DNA of 64,000 nt. Source: SIAQ01 sp964484265 (GTDB lineage Bacteria > Planctomycetota > Planctomycetia > Gemmatales > Gemmataceae). The notes under the pieces are model-generated. The model had not been told where the DNA came from, ran no database searches, and saw nothing but the letters and a program-made list of their open reading frames with translations. A program made the position numbers and the translations under genes. The stretch spans positions 1 through 64,000 of the forward strand of contig CAZAFH010000019.1 of the NCBI GenBank assembly GCA_964484265.1. Direction: 5' to 3'. This document shows positions 12,682 through 22,367 of the stretch, one piece after another. How positions within the stretch are numbered: position 1 is the first letter of the stretch; every line of letters starts with the position of its first letter.

Positions 12682-13410
12682 ATGGCCAAGGCGATCTCAA
12701 ATTCCCCCCGCAAGTACCTCGCCTTCGATATCGAGACGGCGAAGGAGATCGACGGCGATTTCTCGCTCTGGCGCGACCATCGCCCGCTCGGCATCTGCTG
12801 CGCGGCTACATTGCTCGACGGCGCCGAACCGATACTTTGGCATTCCAGGACGACCACGGGGCAACCCGCGCCGCGGATGACTCCTGACGATGCGCGAAAG
12901 CTCGTCGAGTACCTGTGCGAAATGACTCGGCAGGGCCATACCGTACTCACCTGGAATGGCGCGAGCTTCGACTTCGACGTGCTCGCCGAGGAATCGAAAG
13001 CGACAGACGAGTGCCGGGCGTGCGCTCAGGATCATGTCGACATGATGTTCCACATCGTGTGTCAGCTTGGCTATCCGATCAGTCTGGAGAAGGCGGCTCT
13101 CGGCATGGGTGTGCCGGGAAAGACCGCGGGCGTATCGGGCAGCCAGGCGCCGACGCTGTGGAAGGCGGGCGAGTTCGACAAGGTGCTCGCTTACGTTGCG
13201 CAGGATGTGCGCGTCGCCGCGAATATCGCGAGAGAGGCCGAGAGGTTAAAGCAATTCTCGTGGATCACGCAGCGGGGCAGCAAGAAGAGCGAACCACTCG
13301 CCGCGGGTTGGCGTAGCGTGCGCGATGCGATGAAGCTGCCATTGCCCGATTGTTCGTGGATGGCGAAACCGATCGTCCGCGAGGATTGGCTGGCGTGGAT
13401 GATGAAGTGA
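12682..13410 (+). CDS. DnaQ-like 3'-5' exonuclease
   Basis: Protein of 242 aa with the three DEDDy motifs: Exo I as YLAFDIETA (about residues 13-21), Exo II as TWNGASFDFDVL (about 91-102), and Exo III as YVAQDVRV (about 171-178), giving the D-E-D-Y-D catalytic set that binds two metals. It resembles the stand-alone PolB-exonuclease-like group (cd05782-type). A role in DNA or RNA trimming is inferred; the substrate is unknown. There is no helicase or polymerase domain. Confidence 0.8.
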   Translation: MAKAISNSPRKYLAFDIETAKEIDGDFSLWRDHRPLGICCAATLLDGAEPILWHSRTTTGQPAPRMTPDDARKLVEYLCEMTRQGHTVLTWNGASFDFDVLAEESKATDECRACAQDHVDMMFHIVCQLGYPISLEKAALGMGVPGKTAGVSGSQAPTLWKAGEFDKVLAYVAQDVRVAANIAREAERLKQFSWITQRGSKKSEPLAAGWRSVRDAMKLPLPDCSWMAKPIVREDWLAWMMK

Positions 13411-13476
13411 CGTCCCTTCCTATGGCCGAATGGCAAAGTAGAAACATCTCGAACCCGACAACTCGATCCGCGTCTG

Positions 13477-13482
13477 TATAAT
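13477..13482 (+). promoter_or_regulatory. Possible -10 box
   Basis: A perfect TATAAT 26 bases before the start of the giant TPR gene; no good -35 box is seen. Confidence 0.3.
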
Positions 13483-13508
13483 GCCCGCTACCGACGCTGG
13501 AGCGACTC

Positions 13509-16500
13509 ATGAGTGATTTGGCCCAAACGAACGAAATATTCATAAGCACCGAGCAACTGGATCGCGTCTTCAAGCTCTATGAGCAAGGGCTATACGTCCA
13601 GGCATACAACCTTGCCGAGACGATGGGGCCGCTCGTTCATTGGCGCGGATCGGCGGCGCGCGTGCTTGCGGGTCGGCTGGCGGGAAATCTCGGCTCGCTG
13701 CGAATGGCGGACTGGCATTTCATCCACGCCTATCGCAAGGATCCGCGCCATCCCGAGGCGATGTGGTTCTTCGCCCGGTACTTGCTGGGCCGGCGCGGGC
13801 CATACGCCGCCTGGAGGTTCGTCCAGTCGCACGAATTTCCCGCGGATGCGTCGGCGCTCTTGCGCTCGCATTGGCTGTCGCAGAAGGCGGCGATTCACGG
13901 CTTCTTTCGCGATTTCGACACCGCCGAGGAATGCCTGCGCAACGCCGAGGTGATTGGCGAAGAAGCCTGGACGTGCCTTGAGTGGGCCAACCTCTATAAC
14001 CTCGAAGATCGCCACGAAGAGGCGGAGCACGCGGCCCGGCGAGCGCTGCAAAAGCACCCGTGGTATCGCCCGGCCGTGCAATGGGTGGCGCATTTCCTCG
14101 TGCAGAAACAGCGTGACGACGAGGCGATCGACCTCATGACGCAGGCAACCCAGCGCCTTGAAAGCGGTTCGCTCCATGCTCAGCTTGCCATGCTGCTCTA
14201 CGAATTGAAACGCCACGACGAAGCTGCCAAGCACCTCGACGCATACGAGCGTTTGTCGCCGTTGATCGACAAAAACGAAAGCCAGTGGCTGTTGGCCCGG
14301 CGCTGTGATCTTGCGTGCCGAGTCGGGCAGTTCGACAAGGCGCTCGAACTGGCGAAACAGGTCAAAGGCCCGTTTTACGAGAGCATCGCTAAACGGCTTG
14401 GCGTTCAAACGCATAGCGGCTCGCGCGTCGAGTTGCCGGTCGGTTACGTTCGCCAGCATCATAAGACCTGCGCGCCCGCCACACTGACGTCGATCGCGAA
14501 ATTCTGGTCGCTGCCGGCCGAGCAGGTCGAAGTCGCGGAGGAAATATCATATGCGGGCACGCCGAATCATAGCGAACGAAAATGGGCCGAGGATCACGGC
14601 TTTTATACCAAGGCGTTCACGGTCACGTGGGAAAGCGTCGTCGCGCTGATCGATCGCGGCATGCCATTCACGCTGACGACCACGGAGGTTCTGTCGGGCC
14701 ATTTGCAGGCCGTCATTGGCTACGATGTCGCGCGCGGCACGCTCATCATTCGCGATCCGATGGAACGCCATCTGCGCGAGATGCCGTTCGACCTTTTACA
14801 CGAGCGTTACCGTTCGACCGGCCCGCGCGGCATGGCGATCATACCCGTCGCGGAAAAAGAACGGCTTGCGCGGCTGGAGTTGCCCGATGAAGCGATGCAC
14901 GATCTGATGCACCGCTTTGAAATCGCGCTGAAGGATCACCATCGCGAAGAGGCCGAAGAGATCGTGCGTTCGATGATCAAAACGCAGCCAGGGCATTTCA
15001 TGACGATCGTCGCCCAGCGAACGCTGGCGTACTACGACAACGACCCGCAGAAAGCGCTGTTCCATACGGACCAGTTGTTGAAGTTATTCCCCAATGACGC
15101 ACGCCTTGAGTACGACCGTGCCTGGTCGCTGCGCGTGCTCAGCCGGCGTGACGAGCGGTTGGTGATCCTCAAGCGGCTCTGCGAGAAAAAAGAATCCGAC
15201 CCGGCGTACTGGCAGCAATACGCAGCCGAGCTGATGCAGGATGCACGCGAATATCCGCAGGCTCTGTACCTTCTCCGCAAGGCGGCGCGCACCACACCGA
15301 TGGCGCCGCTCATCTATAACTCGCTGGCGTGGATTCGCAACGGCCAGCGGAAATTCGACGAAGCCTATTCGCTCTTCCATTTCGCAGTCTGCCTGGAGGA
15401 ACGCGACGAGTTCCTCGTTCGCGACTACATCCAGGCCGCGCGCGCTCAAGGCAAGATCGATAACGCTCTGCAGTTGTTGCAGCAGAGATTCCATCGCTTC
15501 GGATCGAAATCCAGCCAGCCGGCGCGCAACCTGTTCTACGCGCTCGAACAGGCACAGCGCATGACCGAAGCGTTCGACGTGCTCGATCGCGCCATGGCCC
15601 AACGGCCCGAGGACGGCGAACTGCTCGTCAGCGCTGCCGAGGCGTGCATGCTACGCGCGGAGTTCACGAAGGCCGGCGAGTTGCTCGATCGCGCCAATGG
15701 CATCGCCAAGCCAGGAAACCTCCTGCGTTCGCAGGCGCGATTGGCCTACAATCTGGGCGAGATGGAGCGCGAGCGCGATCTTTGGCGGCAGGTTCTCAAG
15801 CTCGAACCGCTCGCCGAGGACGCTCACCGCACCTACGCCCAGACGCTTGCCGAGAAAGAGGGCAAAGCCGCCGCCATCGCACACATCCAGGCGGCTTGTC
15901 TTCGCTTCCCGCACCATTTTGGCCTGAGCCGATTGTGGTACGATCTGCTGTTTGACGAAGGTCCGCAGGCGCGGGAACCGATATTGAAGCGAATGATCGA
16001 GGCGCATCCCGCTGATGCGTGGTCTCGCCGAGAGTACGCTCTGAATCTGGCCGACCAGAATCGCGTGGAGGAGGCGATCTTCCAGTGCGACGAAGCCGAG
16101 CCTCTGGAGCCTCAATCGCCTTACCTGTGGAGCACTCGGGCCTACGTTTTCAAAAAAGGTGGCCGTTACGAGGATGCCAAGCACGCCTATCGCGAGGCAT
16201 TGCGGCTTTCCATCGACCTCGACTTTGCGATCCAGGACTTGATCGTCCTTTGCGACAATCTGCAAGATCGTCGGGATTCCGTCGCCTTCATCGAGCAACA
16301 GTTGAATCGGCAGGTGACATTTGGCAATGCGCTGCTCGCGTTTCGCAATGCCGTGGCGTTCGTGTTCCCGCCCGAGGAACTCCTCGCCAGCCTGAAGCGC
16401 AGTCTAGTCGCGCGTCCGGATCTTTGGCAAGCATGGAGCGCCGTGATCCGCCAGATGATCTACATGGAACTGGCCGGCGAAGCGCTGACCTACGCCCAGA

Positions 16501-19385
16501 GGCAGGTACAGCGTTTCCCGCACCTGGCCGGCGTTTGGCTAGATCTCGGCGACGCTCATCGCGCCAACAACAACGCCGAGGCGGAACTGCTCGCGCTCCA
16601 GCGTGCCGTCGAGCTCGCGCCGGCCTGGCCGGATGCACGCCGGATGCTCGCGGATGCGCTCGAGCGCGGCGGCTCGATCGACAAGGCCAAGGCGATCCTC
16701 GACGAATCGATTCAGCGTGCACCGCTGGATAGCTTCTCCCAGTTCGACTATGCCGCGTTCCTCTGGCGTCAAAATGATCACGACGGCGCCATCGCCAAAG
16801 CTCGGCGTGCGTTGATACTCAATCCGCGCCATGACTTCGCCTGGGGCCGTTTCTGCGACTGGTGCTCGCAGCTCGACCGCTATGGCGAAGTCGTCTCGCT
16901 TGCGCGCGAATGGACGGAGAAGCGCCCGGGCGAATCGCTGTCGTGGTTTCGACTCGGACAGGCGCTGCAATGGCAGGGCGAGCGCGCCTCAAGCAAGGAA
17001 GAGACCAAGCGCATCGACGATTGCATCAGTGCCTACGACGAGGCGATTCGCCGCAATCCGCATTTCGCCGACGTTTACGACATGAAGGCGCAAACGCTCG
17101 CCCTGGCAGGCAAGCATGACGACGCGCGGCGGACCTGCAATGCAGCCGTCTGGAAAGGCAAAACGCCCCTGTTCCTGCGCGGCCGACTGGCGTGGATCAA
17201 ATCGATCGAGGGCGACTACGCCAGCGCCAAGGCGGACATGGTCGAGCTGCTCAAAGAGGATCCGAACTACCAATGGGGCTGGAACCAGCTCGTCGAATGG
17301 TGCTGGGCGACAGCGCAGCACAAGGAATATCTCGACGCCGCCAATCAGATGCTTCGCGTTTGGCCGCAGTCGGCGCAGGCGATGGCCTACCGCGGCGAGG
17401 CGCGCGTCCGCATGGGAGAGCGCGAGGCCGGCATCGAGGACCTCAAGATCGCCCATCGCAAGGATCCCTGCAATACTCTTGCGGCTTTTATTCTGTTCGA
17501 CGAGCAGATCATCGACAACGACCTCGCCGGCGCCGAGATCACCCTCGCCAGCATGCAAAAGAGCATCGGCGGCGATGCCGTCAAGGCGCGGCAAGTCCAG
17601 ATGCTGCTCAAGCGCGAGAACGCGGACCTGGCGATCGAAAAGTTCAAGGAGCTCTGCGCGACTCGCTCTCCTGTTACGATGCCGCTCGACCTGGCCATGC
17701 GGGCGTTCGATATCGCCAATGCCCGCGAACGAGCCGAGAATGTGCTGCGTGCCGCGATGGAACAGCCCAACTGGAACATCCATCTCGCGCTGCTCTTCGC
17801 GGAGCGATGGAACCCGAATTTGCCGAACGATCTGCCTGAACGCATCGCCGTGATCGATCGCGCCCTGGAACGCGAGCCGGAATCTTTCCGTTTCCTCGAT
17901 CTCAAGGCGGATCTGCTGGGCAAAGGCGCTCAGTACGAGCGAGCCTGGCAAGTTTGCAAGGAAAAGACGTTTCCCCGCGATCAATTTCTGCTGGAGGGGC
18001 GTGCCGCCTGGGTGACGTATTGTTCCGGCCGAACCGATGATGCTTTCGCCGCCATGCGTGCCTTGTTGAAGGAATATCCGAAATATTATTGGGGCTGGCA
18101 GCAACTTGCCGATTGGCTGAGCCGAGCGCAGCAATGGGTGGAGGTGCTTTCCGCAGCCGAGCAGATGGTGCTCATCGCGCCGCGCGATCCCGTCGGATTT
18201 GGCTGGCGCGGACTCGCCAAGCAGAACCTGGGCGACATGCAGGCGGCACGAACCGACTATCTGCACGCCATCGATCTGCAGGCCTCCTACACCTATGGCG
18301 CCTGGCAGCTCTTCGATATTTACGTGCGCAGCGGCGAATGGAAACGTGCCGAGACGCTGCTCGACAAAACCGAGAAACACGCCGACCCCGCCGACATCTC
18401 CTGGCGGCGTGTCGATCTGCTTGTTTACCAGAACAAGAAGGCGAAGTTCCCGGCGGAGTTCGAGAAGCTGTGCAAGAACTCCACGAAGATGCCGTGGATC
18501 GTCGACCATTCGCTCAACCTGCTTTGGCAGGCGGGCTGGGCCAGCGACGCCGAGCAGGTGCTGCACCGATGTCTCGACCTCGGCGCCCATATCTGCGACG
18601 CCTGGGTTCGGCTGCGCGTCGGCCTCGGCGACCGCATCGTCGGCAGCGATATCCAAAACATGTCGTCGCGCCGGCCGGAACGCGTCAATTGCATCGCCGC
18701 CTACGCCATCGCGCTGGCGTATGCGAAGGATTCGACCGGCCTGCGCAACTGGGTCGCCGCCCACGACGACGAACTTCGCAGCGACACGCCGTGCTGGGCG
18801 AAGGTTGGAGCGGCCCTTTCGATCGTGGCCGACTGGCAGGGCGTCTGCGAATGGATGTCCGATTGGGATGAGCATTCCAAGGCGCTGCCGAGCAACCTGC
18901 TAACGCTGGTAAAGGCGCTGCGTTCGCTAGGCCGCACTGGCGAGGCGAATGAAGTCAGCGAATACGCCCTGGCGAAACTGAATCCCGATTATGCGAGCTC
19001 TTTCCACAAGATTTGGCTCATGTTCGATCAAGCCCTGGCAGGCGACGTTATTCAAGTGCAGCGCTATTTCGAGAATGCCGACCTGGGCGGGTTCGACCCG
19101 TATCACAACATGATCTCCGCCATGGTGCGAGCATTGCTCTGGACGACGACGGATCGGCAAGTGGGATTTTCGCAAGCCCGGGCGATGCTGTATCGGGTCG
19201 CCAAGTTCGGTCAGCCGATCGTGCATGATCCAGCGATTGCCAAGAGTTATCAGATGTGCGTGTCGCGCATGGCGGAGTTGGAAGGCACGTTCGGAGCGAA
19301 GCTTTGGCGTGCCTGGCGTTGGCTGTTCCCGAAACTACCGCCGCCCCCGCCGCCGCCGATACCGATCAGTGCGCCCGCACAATGA
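13509..19385 (+). CDS. Giant TPR protein with embedded C39-like peptidase domain
   Basis: Protein of 1958 aa, without signal peptide. Residues about 15-290 are TPR-like helical repeats. Residues about 300-450 form a papain-fold C39-like domain: KTCAPATLTS with candidate nucleophile Cys321, SGHLQAVIGYD with His398, and IIRDPM with Asp416. The rest, to about 1900, is again dozens of TPR units (for example YWGWQQLADW, YQWGWNQLVEW, AYRGEARVRMGEREAGIEDL), ending in a Pro-rich tail. C39 domains cleave Gly-Gly leaders or act as non-catalytic peptide binders. Cys, His and Asp are all present, so catalysis is plausible. It is followed by trpF after 9 bp. Whether it processes a peptide, and which, is unknown; no ABC transporter is adjacent. 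Confidence 0.85.
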   Translation: MSDLAQTNEIFISTEQLDRVFKLYEQGLYVQAYNLAETMGPLVHWRGSAARVLAGRLAGNLGSLRMADWHFIHAYRKDPRHPEAMWFFARYLLGRRGPYAAWRFVQSHEFPADASALLRSHWLSQKAAIHGFFRDFDTAEECLRNAEVIGEEAWTCLEWANLYNLEDRHEEAEHAARRALQKHPWYRPAVQWVAHFLVQKQRDDEAIDLMTQATQRLESGSLHAQLAMLLYELKRHDEAAKHLDAYERLSPLIDKNESQWLLARRCDLACRVGQFDKALELAKQVKGPFYESIAKRLGVQTHSGSRVELPVGYVRQHHKTCAPATLTSIAKFWSLPAEQVEVAEEISYAGTPNHSERKWAEDHGFYTKAFTVTWESVVALIDRGMPFTLTTTEVLSGHLQAVIGYDVARGTLIIRDPMERHLREMPFDLLHERYRSTGPRGMAIIPVAEKERLARLELPDEAMHDLMHRFEIALKDHHREEAEEIVRSMIKTQPGHFMTIVAQRTLAYYDNDPQKALFHTDQLLKLFPNDARLEYDRAWSLRVLSRRDERLVILKRLCEKKESDPAYWQQYAAELMQDAREYPQALYLLRKAARTTPMAPLIYNSLAWIRNGQRKFDEAYSLFHFAVCLEERDEFLVRDYIQAARAQGKIDNALQLLQQRFHRFGSKSSQPARNLFYALEQAQRMTEAFDVLDRAMAQRPEDGELLVSAAEACMLRAEFTKAGELLDRANGIAKPGNLLRSQARLAYNLGEMERERDLWRQVLKLEPLAEDAHRTYAQTLAEKEGKAAAIAHIQAACLRFPHHFGLSRLWYDLLFDEGPQAREPILKRMIEAHPADAWSRREYALNLADQNRVEEAIFQCDEAEPLEPQSPYLWSTRAYVFKKGGRYEDAKHAYREALRLSIDLDFAIQDLIVLCDNLQDRRDSVAFIEQQLNRQVTFGNALLAFRNAVAFVFPPEELLASLKRSLVARPDLWQAWSAVIRQMIYMELAGEALTYAQRQVQRFPHLAGVWLDLGDAHRANNNAEAELLALQRAVELAPAWPDARRMLADALERGGSIDKAKAILDESIQRAPLDSFSQFDYAAFLWRQNDHDGAIAKARRALILNPRHDFAWGRFCDWCSQLDRYGEVVSLAREWTEKRPGESLSWFRLGQALQWQGERASSKEETKRIDDCISAYDEAIRRNPHFADVYDMKAQTLALAGKHDDARRTCNAAVWKGKTPLFLRGRLAWIKSIEGDYASAKADMVELLKEDPNYQWGWNQLVEWCWATAQHKEYLDAANQMLRVWPQSAQAMAYRGEARVRMGEREAGIEDLKIAHRKDPCNTLAAFILFDEQIIDNDLAGAEITLASMQKSIGGDAVKARQVQMLLKRENADLAIEKFKELCATRSPVTMPLDLAMRAFDIANARERAENVLRAAMEQPNWNIHLALLFAERWNPNLPNDLPERIAVIDRALEREPESFRFLDLKADLLGKGAQYERAWQVCKEKTFPRDQFLLEGRAAWVTYCSGRTDDAFAAMRALLKEYPKYYWGWQQLADWLSRAQQWVEVLSAAEQMVLIAPRDPVGFGWRGLAKQNLGDMQAARTDYLHAIDLQASYTYGAWQLFDIYVRSGEWKRAETLLDKTEKHADPADISWRRVDLLVYQNKKAKFPAEFEKLCKNSTKMPWIVDHSLNLLWQAGWASDAEQVLHRCLDLGAHICDAWVRLRVGLGDRIVGSDIQNMSSRRPERVNCIAAYAIALAYAKDSTGLRNWVAAHDDELRSDTPCWAKVGAALSIVADWQGVCEWMSDWDEHSKALPSNLLTLVKALRSLGRTGEANEVSEYALAKLNPDYASSFHKIWLMFDQALAGDVIQVQRYFENADLGGFDPYHNMISAMVRALLWTTTDRQVGFSQARAMLYRVAKFGQPIVHDPAIAKSYQMCVSRMAELEGTFGAKLWRAWRWLFPKLPPPPPPPIPISAPAQ

Positions 19386-19394
19386 GTGGACCGA

Positions 19395-20042
19395 ATGCGC
19401 GTACGAATCAAGATATGCGGCATCACCACGCCCGGCGACGCATTGTCTGCCGCGGCACTCGGTGCGGATGCGATCGGCGTGAATTTCTACGCCAAGTCGC
19501 CGCGCTGTATTGACACGGAGACGGCGAAGTCGATAATCGCCGCGCTGCCGCCGTTCGTCGAACCGGTGGCGCTTTTCGTCAACGAAACCCACGCAGAGGT
19601 TCAAAGGCGAAGCACCGAAATCGGCGTGCGCTCGGTGCAAATACATGGCGAAAATCTCTCGCCCTTGCCGATCGATTCGCGGCGATGGATTCCCGCGTTC
19701 TCGGTAAAAGACGCGGACAGTCTCGCGAAAATCAACGCTTACCTTGAATCGTGTCGTGATGCTGGTGCGTTACCCGCCGCCGTCTTGCTCGATGCACATG
19801 TCCCGGGCATGTTTGGCGGCACGGGCAGGATGGCGCCATGGCAGCTGCTGGCCGACTTCAACCCTGGCGTGCCGATCATCCTCGCCGGCGGTTTGACGCC
19901 CGACAACGTCGCCGAGGCGATCCGCACGGTGTGTCCGTGGGCCGTCGATGTCGCCAGCGGCGTCGAATCGTCGCCAGGCCGAAAGGATGCGGAATTGGTG
20001 CGGCGATTCATCGCAGCAGTGCGGGAAGGCGATGCTGATTAA
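19395..20042 (+). CDS. trpF: Phosphoribosylanthranilate isomerase
   Basis: Protein of 215 aa, a TIM-barrel enzyme that converts phosphoribosylanthranilate to the carboxyphenylamino-deoxyribulose phosphate in tryptophan synthesis. Seen: start block VRIKICGIT with the catalytic Cys, VNFYAKSPR, the QIHGE strand, LLDAHVPGMFGGTG with the Asp, ILAGGLTPDNV, and DVASGVESSPGRKD with the phosphate loop. ATG 19395 is preferred over a GTG at 19386. It begins 9 bp after the TPR gene. No other trp gene is in the window. Confidence 0.95.
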   Translation: MRVRIKICGITTPGDALSAAALGADAIGVNFYAKSPRCIDTETAKSIIAALPPFVEPVALFVNETHAEVQRRSTEIGVRSVQIHGENLSPLPIDSRRWIPAFSVKDADSLAKINAYLESCRDAGALPAAVLLDAHVPGMFGGTGRMAPWQLLADFNPGVPIILAGGLTPDNVAEAIRTVCPWAVDVASGVESSPGRKDAELVRRFIAAVREGDAD

Positions 20043-20072
20043 TGCGCTACGCGACGGTAAAGGAAATCGCCG

Positions 20073-21146
20073 ATGTCGAAATCAATCCTGCGCGGACTCG
20101 TTCGAAATTTTCCGGAAAACGGGCCGAAGCTTTTACTTGAGAATCCGGCAAACATTCGTGATTTATTGACGCTTCTCCGTGAGCCAGCCGTTGACGCCAT
20201 TGACTTTTCGGAAATGACGGTCGAACGAACGCACTTTGTCAAGGCGGACTACGCCCATGTCGCTACCGATATTTTATTGAAGGCGCCGTTTCACTCGCAC
20301 GCTGGCAAGACGCGCGAGGCGGTTTTCATCTACCTTCTTGTGGAGCACCAATCCAAGCCGCAGCGTTTTTTGCAGCTTCGCCTCGCCGATTATGTATTGG
20401 AGGCGTACAAGATGCAGAAACGGGCCTGGGATCAGCGCAACGCTTCGGATGCGGCCTTGGCGCTCTCCGCAGTTCTGCCGATCGTGCTCTACACAGGAGA
20501 ACGTTCTTGGGCAAGGATCGAACCCTTGGACGAACTTGTCCATGAGGGGAATCGGTTCAAGAGCATGATTCCGCAGTTCACTCCTCACTTTTTGAACCTG
20601 CGAGACGTATCAACGAGCACGCTCGAATCCGAGGGTGGGTTTTTCGGCTCGATATTGCATTTGATCAAGGAACAGCACACGGATTTCAGTGCCTTTCGGG
20701 TGGTGATCGGCAACGTGATGGAGCGATTGGAGGCGATGCCCGCGAGCGAACGAAATCGTTGGATAGAATTCTTGTCCTATGCATTGGCTTTGGTGTATCA
20801 TGCTAGAACAGAGAAAGAGCACTCACCATTGGTTGCAGCCATCGAGACCTCGGTTCAGTCGGACCCTCATCGCACGGAGTACGGAAAAATGGGACGAACG
20901 ATCGCACAGATGTTTATCGACCAGGGAGTCGAAAAGGGAATGCGAAAAGGTTTGCAGAAAGGCGAAATCAAGGGCGAAATCAAGAGCCGGCAGACAGTGC
21001 TGTTACGACAACTTCGGAATCGATTCAAGACCGTGCCGCCAGCCGTCCAAGCACGCATCGCGGAGACGGAGGATGTGCCGACGCTCGACGCTTGGCTGGA
21101 CCGTGTTCTCGATGCAAAAAAACTCGCGGATGTTGGGATTGATTAG
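20073..21146 (+). CDS. Rpn/YhgA-type PD-(D/E)XK nuclease-family protein
   Basis: Protein of 357 aa. The N-terminal half matches the YhgA-like putative transposase / Rpn family: VATDILLKAPF (acidic residue) and FIYLLVEHQSKP (E-x-Q signature), then LRLADYVLEAY. The C-terminus carries short Gly/Lys repeats (KGMRKGLQKGEIKGEIKS), usual in this family. Rpn proteins promote RecA-independent recombination and have DNase activity in E. coli; that is family knowledge. The gene is wedged between trpF (30 bp) and the nuo cluster. Confidence 0.82.
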   Translation: MSKSILRGLVRNFPENGPKLLLENPANIRDLLTLLREPAVDAIDFSEMTVERTHFVKADYAHVATDILLKAPFHSHAGKTREAVFIYLLVEHQSKPQRFLQLRLADYVLEAYKMQKRAWDQRNASDAALALSAVLPIVLYTGERSWARIEPLDELVHEGNRFKSMIPQFTPHFLNLRDVSTSTLESEGGFFGSILHLIKEQHTDFSAFRVVIGNVMERLEAMPASERNRWIEFLSYALALVYHARTEKEHSPLVAAIETSVQSDPHRTEYGKMGRTIAQMFIDQGVEKGMRKGLQKGEIKGEIKSRQTVLLRQLRNRFKTVPPAVQARIAETEDVPTLDAWLDRVLDAKKLADVGID

Positions 21147-21216
21147 CCGATCTTTGGCCGCATTCCAATGTTGCCCATTCGTTCTCAGTTTGTAAATTAA
21201 TTGTGACGCGATTCAC

Positions 21217-21244
21217 ACCTCGACCTCGGTCGGGGTTCTTTTTC
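21217..21244 (+). terminator. Rho-independent terminator before nuoA
   Basis: Stem ACCTCGAC / GTCGGGGT (21217-21224, 21229-21236; one G-U pair) with loop CTCG, followed by TCTTTTTC. It lies 70 bp after the Rpn gene and 47 bp before the nuoA ATG, so it could end the first transcript or attenuate entry into nuo. Confidence 0.6.
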
Positions 21245-21290
21245 GCGGTAGTTCGTGAAAATAAGCACAAACTTGCACGAGGCCCGGGCG

Positions 21291-21701
21291 ATGGCCGAAC
21301 CGGATTTCGATCTTGCGACCTACTATCCGATCTTTTTCTACCTCGTCGTGCTCATCGGGTTCGCCATCACTACGCTCGTTATCGCTCACGGCTTTGGACC
21401 ACGCCGAGAAACCGCCCGCAAGCATGTACCCTACGAATCCGGCATGGACCCGGTCGGCGATGCGAGGCAACGCTTCGACATCAAATTCTATCTCGTCGCG
21501 ATCATGTTCCTCGTGTTCGACGTCGAACTATTGTTCTTGTATCCCTGGGCGGTCGTGGCTTATCAGAAGTATCCCGATGGAACGACCATGATTCCGCCCG
21601 AGTTGAAAGCACCCGTGTTTCTGTGCGTGCTGACGTTCATTGCCCTGCTCTTTCTCGCCTACCTGTATGACTGGAAAAAAGGGGTCTTCCGATGGCGTTG
21701 A
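21291..21701 (+). CDS. nuoA: NADH-quinone oxidoreductase subunit A
   Basis: Protein of 136 aa with three membrane segments, part of the complex I membrane arm near the quinone site. Seen: RKHVPYESGMDPVGDARQ and FYLVAIMFLVFDVELLFLYP, which are hallmarks of NuoA. ATG 21291 is used; an upstream GTG at 21255 would add 12 residues. It overlaps nuoB by 10 bp, indicating translational coupling. First gene of the 14-subunit cluster. Confidence 0.95.
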   Translation: MAEPDFDLATYYPIFFYLVVLIGFAITTLVIAHGFGPRRETARKHVPYESGMDPVGDARQRFDIKFYLVAIMFLVFDVELLFLYPWAVVAYQKYPDGTTMIPPELKAPVFLCVLTFIALLFLAYLYDWKKGVFRWR

Positions 21702-22273
21702 TGATCCCCGATGTGATGCTCGCGAAGCTCGATCCGCTTGCCAACTGGGTGCGGTCGAACAGCCTTTGGCCCATGCCGTTCGCCACCGCGTGCTGCGGCA
21801 TCGAACTGATGGCGACCGGCGCGTCCCGGCACGACATCGCTCGATTCGGCGCCGAGGTCATGCGTTTCAGCCCTCGGCAATGCGACCTGATGATCGTCGC
21901 AGGCCGAGTCGTCATGAAGATGCTGCCCGTGCTTCAGCGAATCTGGACGCAAATGCCGGAACCGAAATGGTGCATCTCGATGGGCGCTTGCGCCTCTTCG
22001 GGCGGCGTGTTCGACACCTATGCCGTCGTGCAGGGCGTGGATCGCTTCATCCCCGTGGATATGTATGTGCCCGGATGTCCGCCAAGACCCGAACAGCTGT
22101 TGCAGGCGGTGATCGATTTGCAGCACAAAATCCGCAATACGGGAACCCTGCTCGGGACGGAATTTGGCGAACGCACCACGCACAAAGGGCCATTGCAAAA
22201 TGCCGAGGTTCCTGGAGACGTGGTCACCGCTCCGGGCGATTTTTCGAAATCCCGGCGGATCAGTCTGAATTAG
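21692..22273 (+). CDS. nuoB: NADH-quinone oxidoreductase subunit B
   Basis: Protein of 193 aa, peripheral subunit holding the N2 4Fe-4S cluster that reduces quinone. Ligands visible: the tandem Cys in ATACCGIE, Cys in SMGACASSGG and Cys in VPGCPPRPE. RVVMKMLPVLQRIW fits the family. The C-terminal extension after residue about 155 is variable. A palindromic repeat separates it from nuoC. Confidence 0.96.
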   Translation: MALMIPDVMLAKLDPLANWVRSNSLWPMPFATACCGIELMATGASRHDIARFGAEVMRFSPRQCDLMIVAGRVVMKMLPVLQRIWTQMPEPKWCISMGACASSGGVFDTYAVVQGVDRFIPVDMYVPGCPPRPEQLLQAVIDLQHKIRNTGTLLGTEFGERTTHKGPLQNAEVPGDVVTAPGDFSKSRRISLN

Positions 22274-22276
22274 CAA

Positions 22277-22358
22277 TCAAGCCCAGTGGTGAGCGCAGCG
22301 AACCGCTGGGATCAGTACCATTATCCCAGTGGTTCGCTGCGCTCACCACTGGGCTTGA
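22277..22358. repeat. Hairpin repeat between nuoB and nuoC
   Basis: Arms 22277-22311 and 22323-22358 are near-perfect reverse complements with core GTGAGCGCAGCGAACC. The same family lies at 25037-25112, 35609-35697, 57729-57812, and as halves at 11397-11432, 60387-60424 and 62899-62935. The right arm ends 9 bases before the nuoC ATG. Confidence 0.9.
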
Positions 22359-22367
22359 GTTGTTGAG

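Noticed and set aside
16989..18875. 628-aa minus-strand open frame opposite the TPR protein
   Set aside because: Typical antisense shadow in GC-rich sequence; the plus strand carries regular TPR periodicity.
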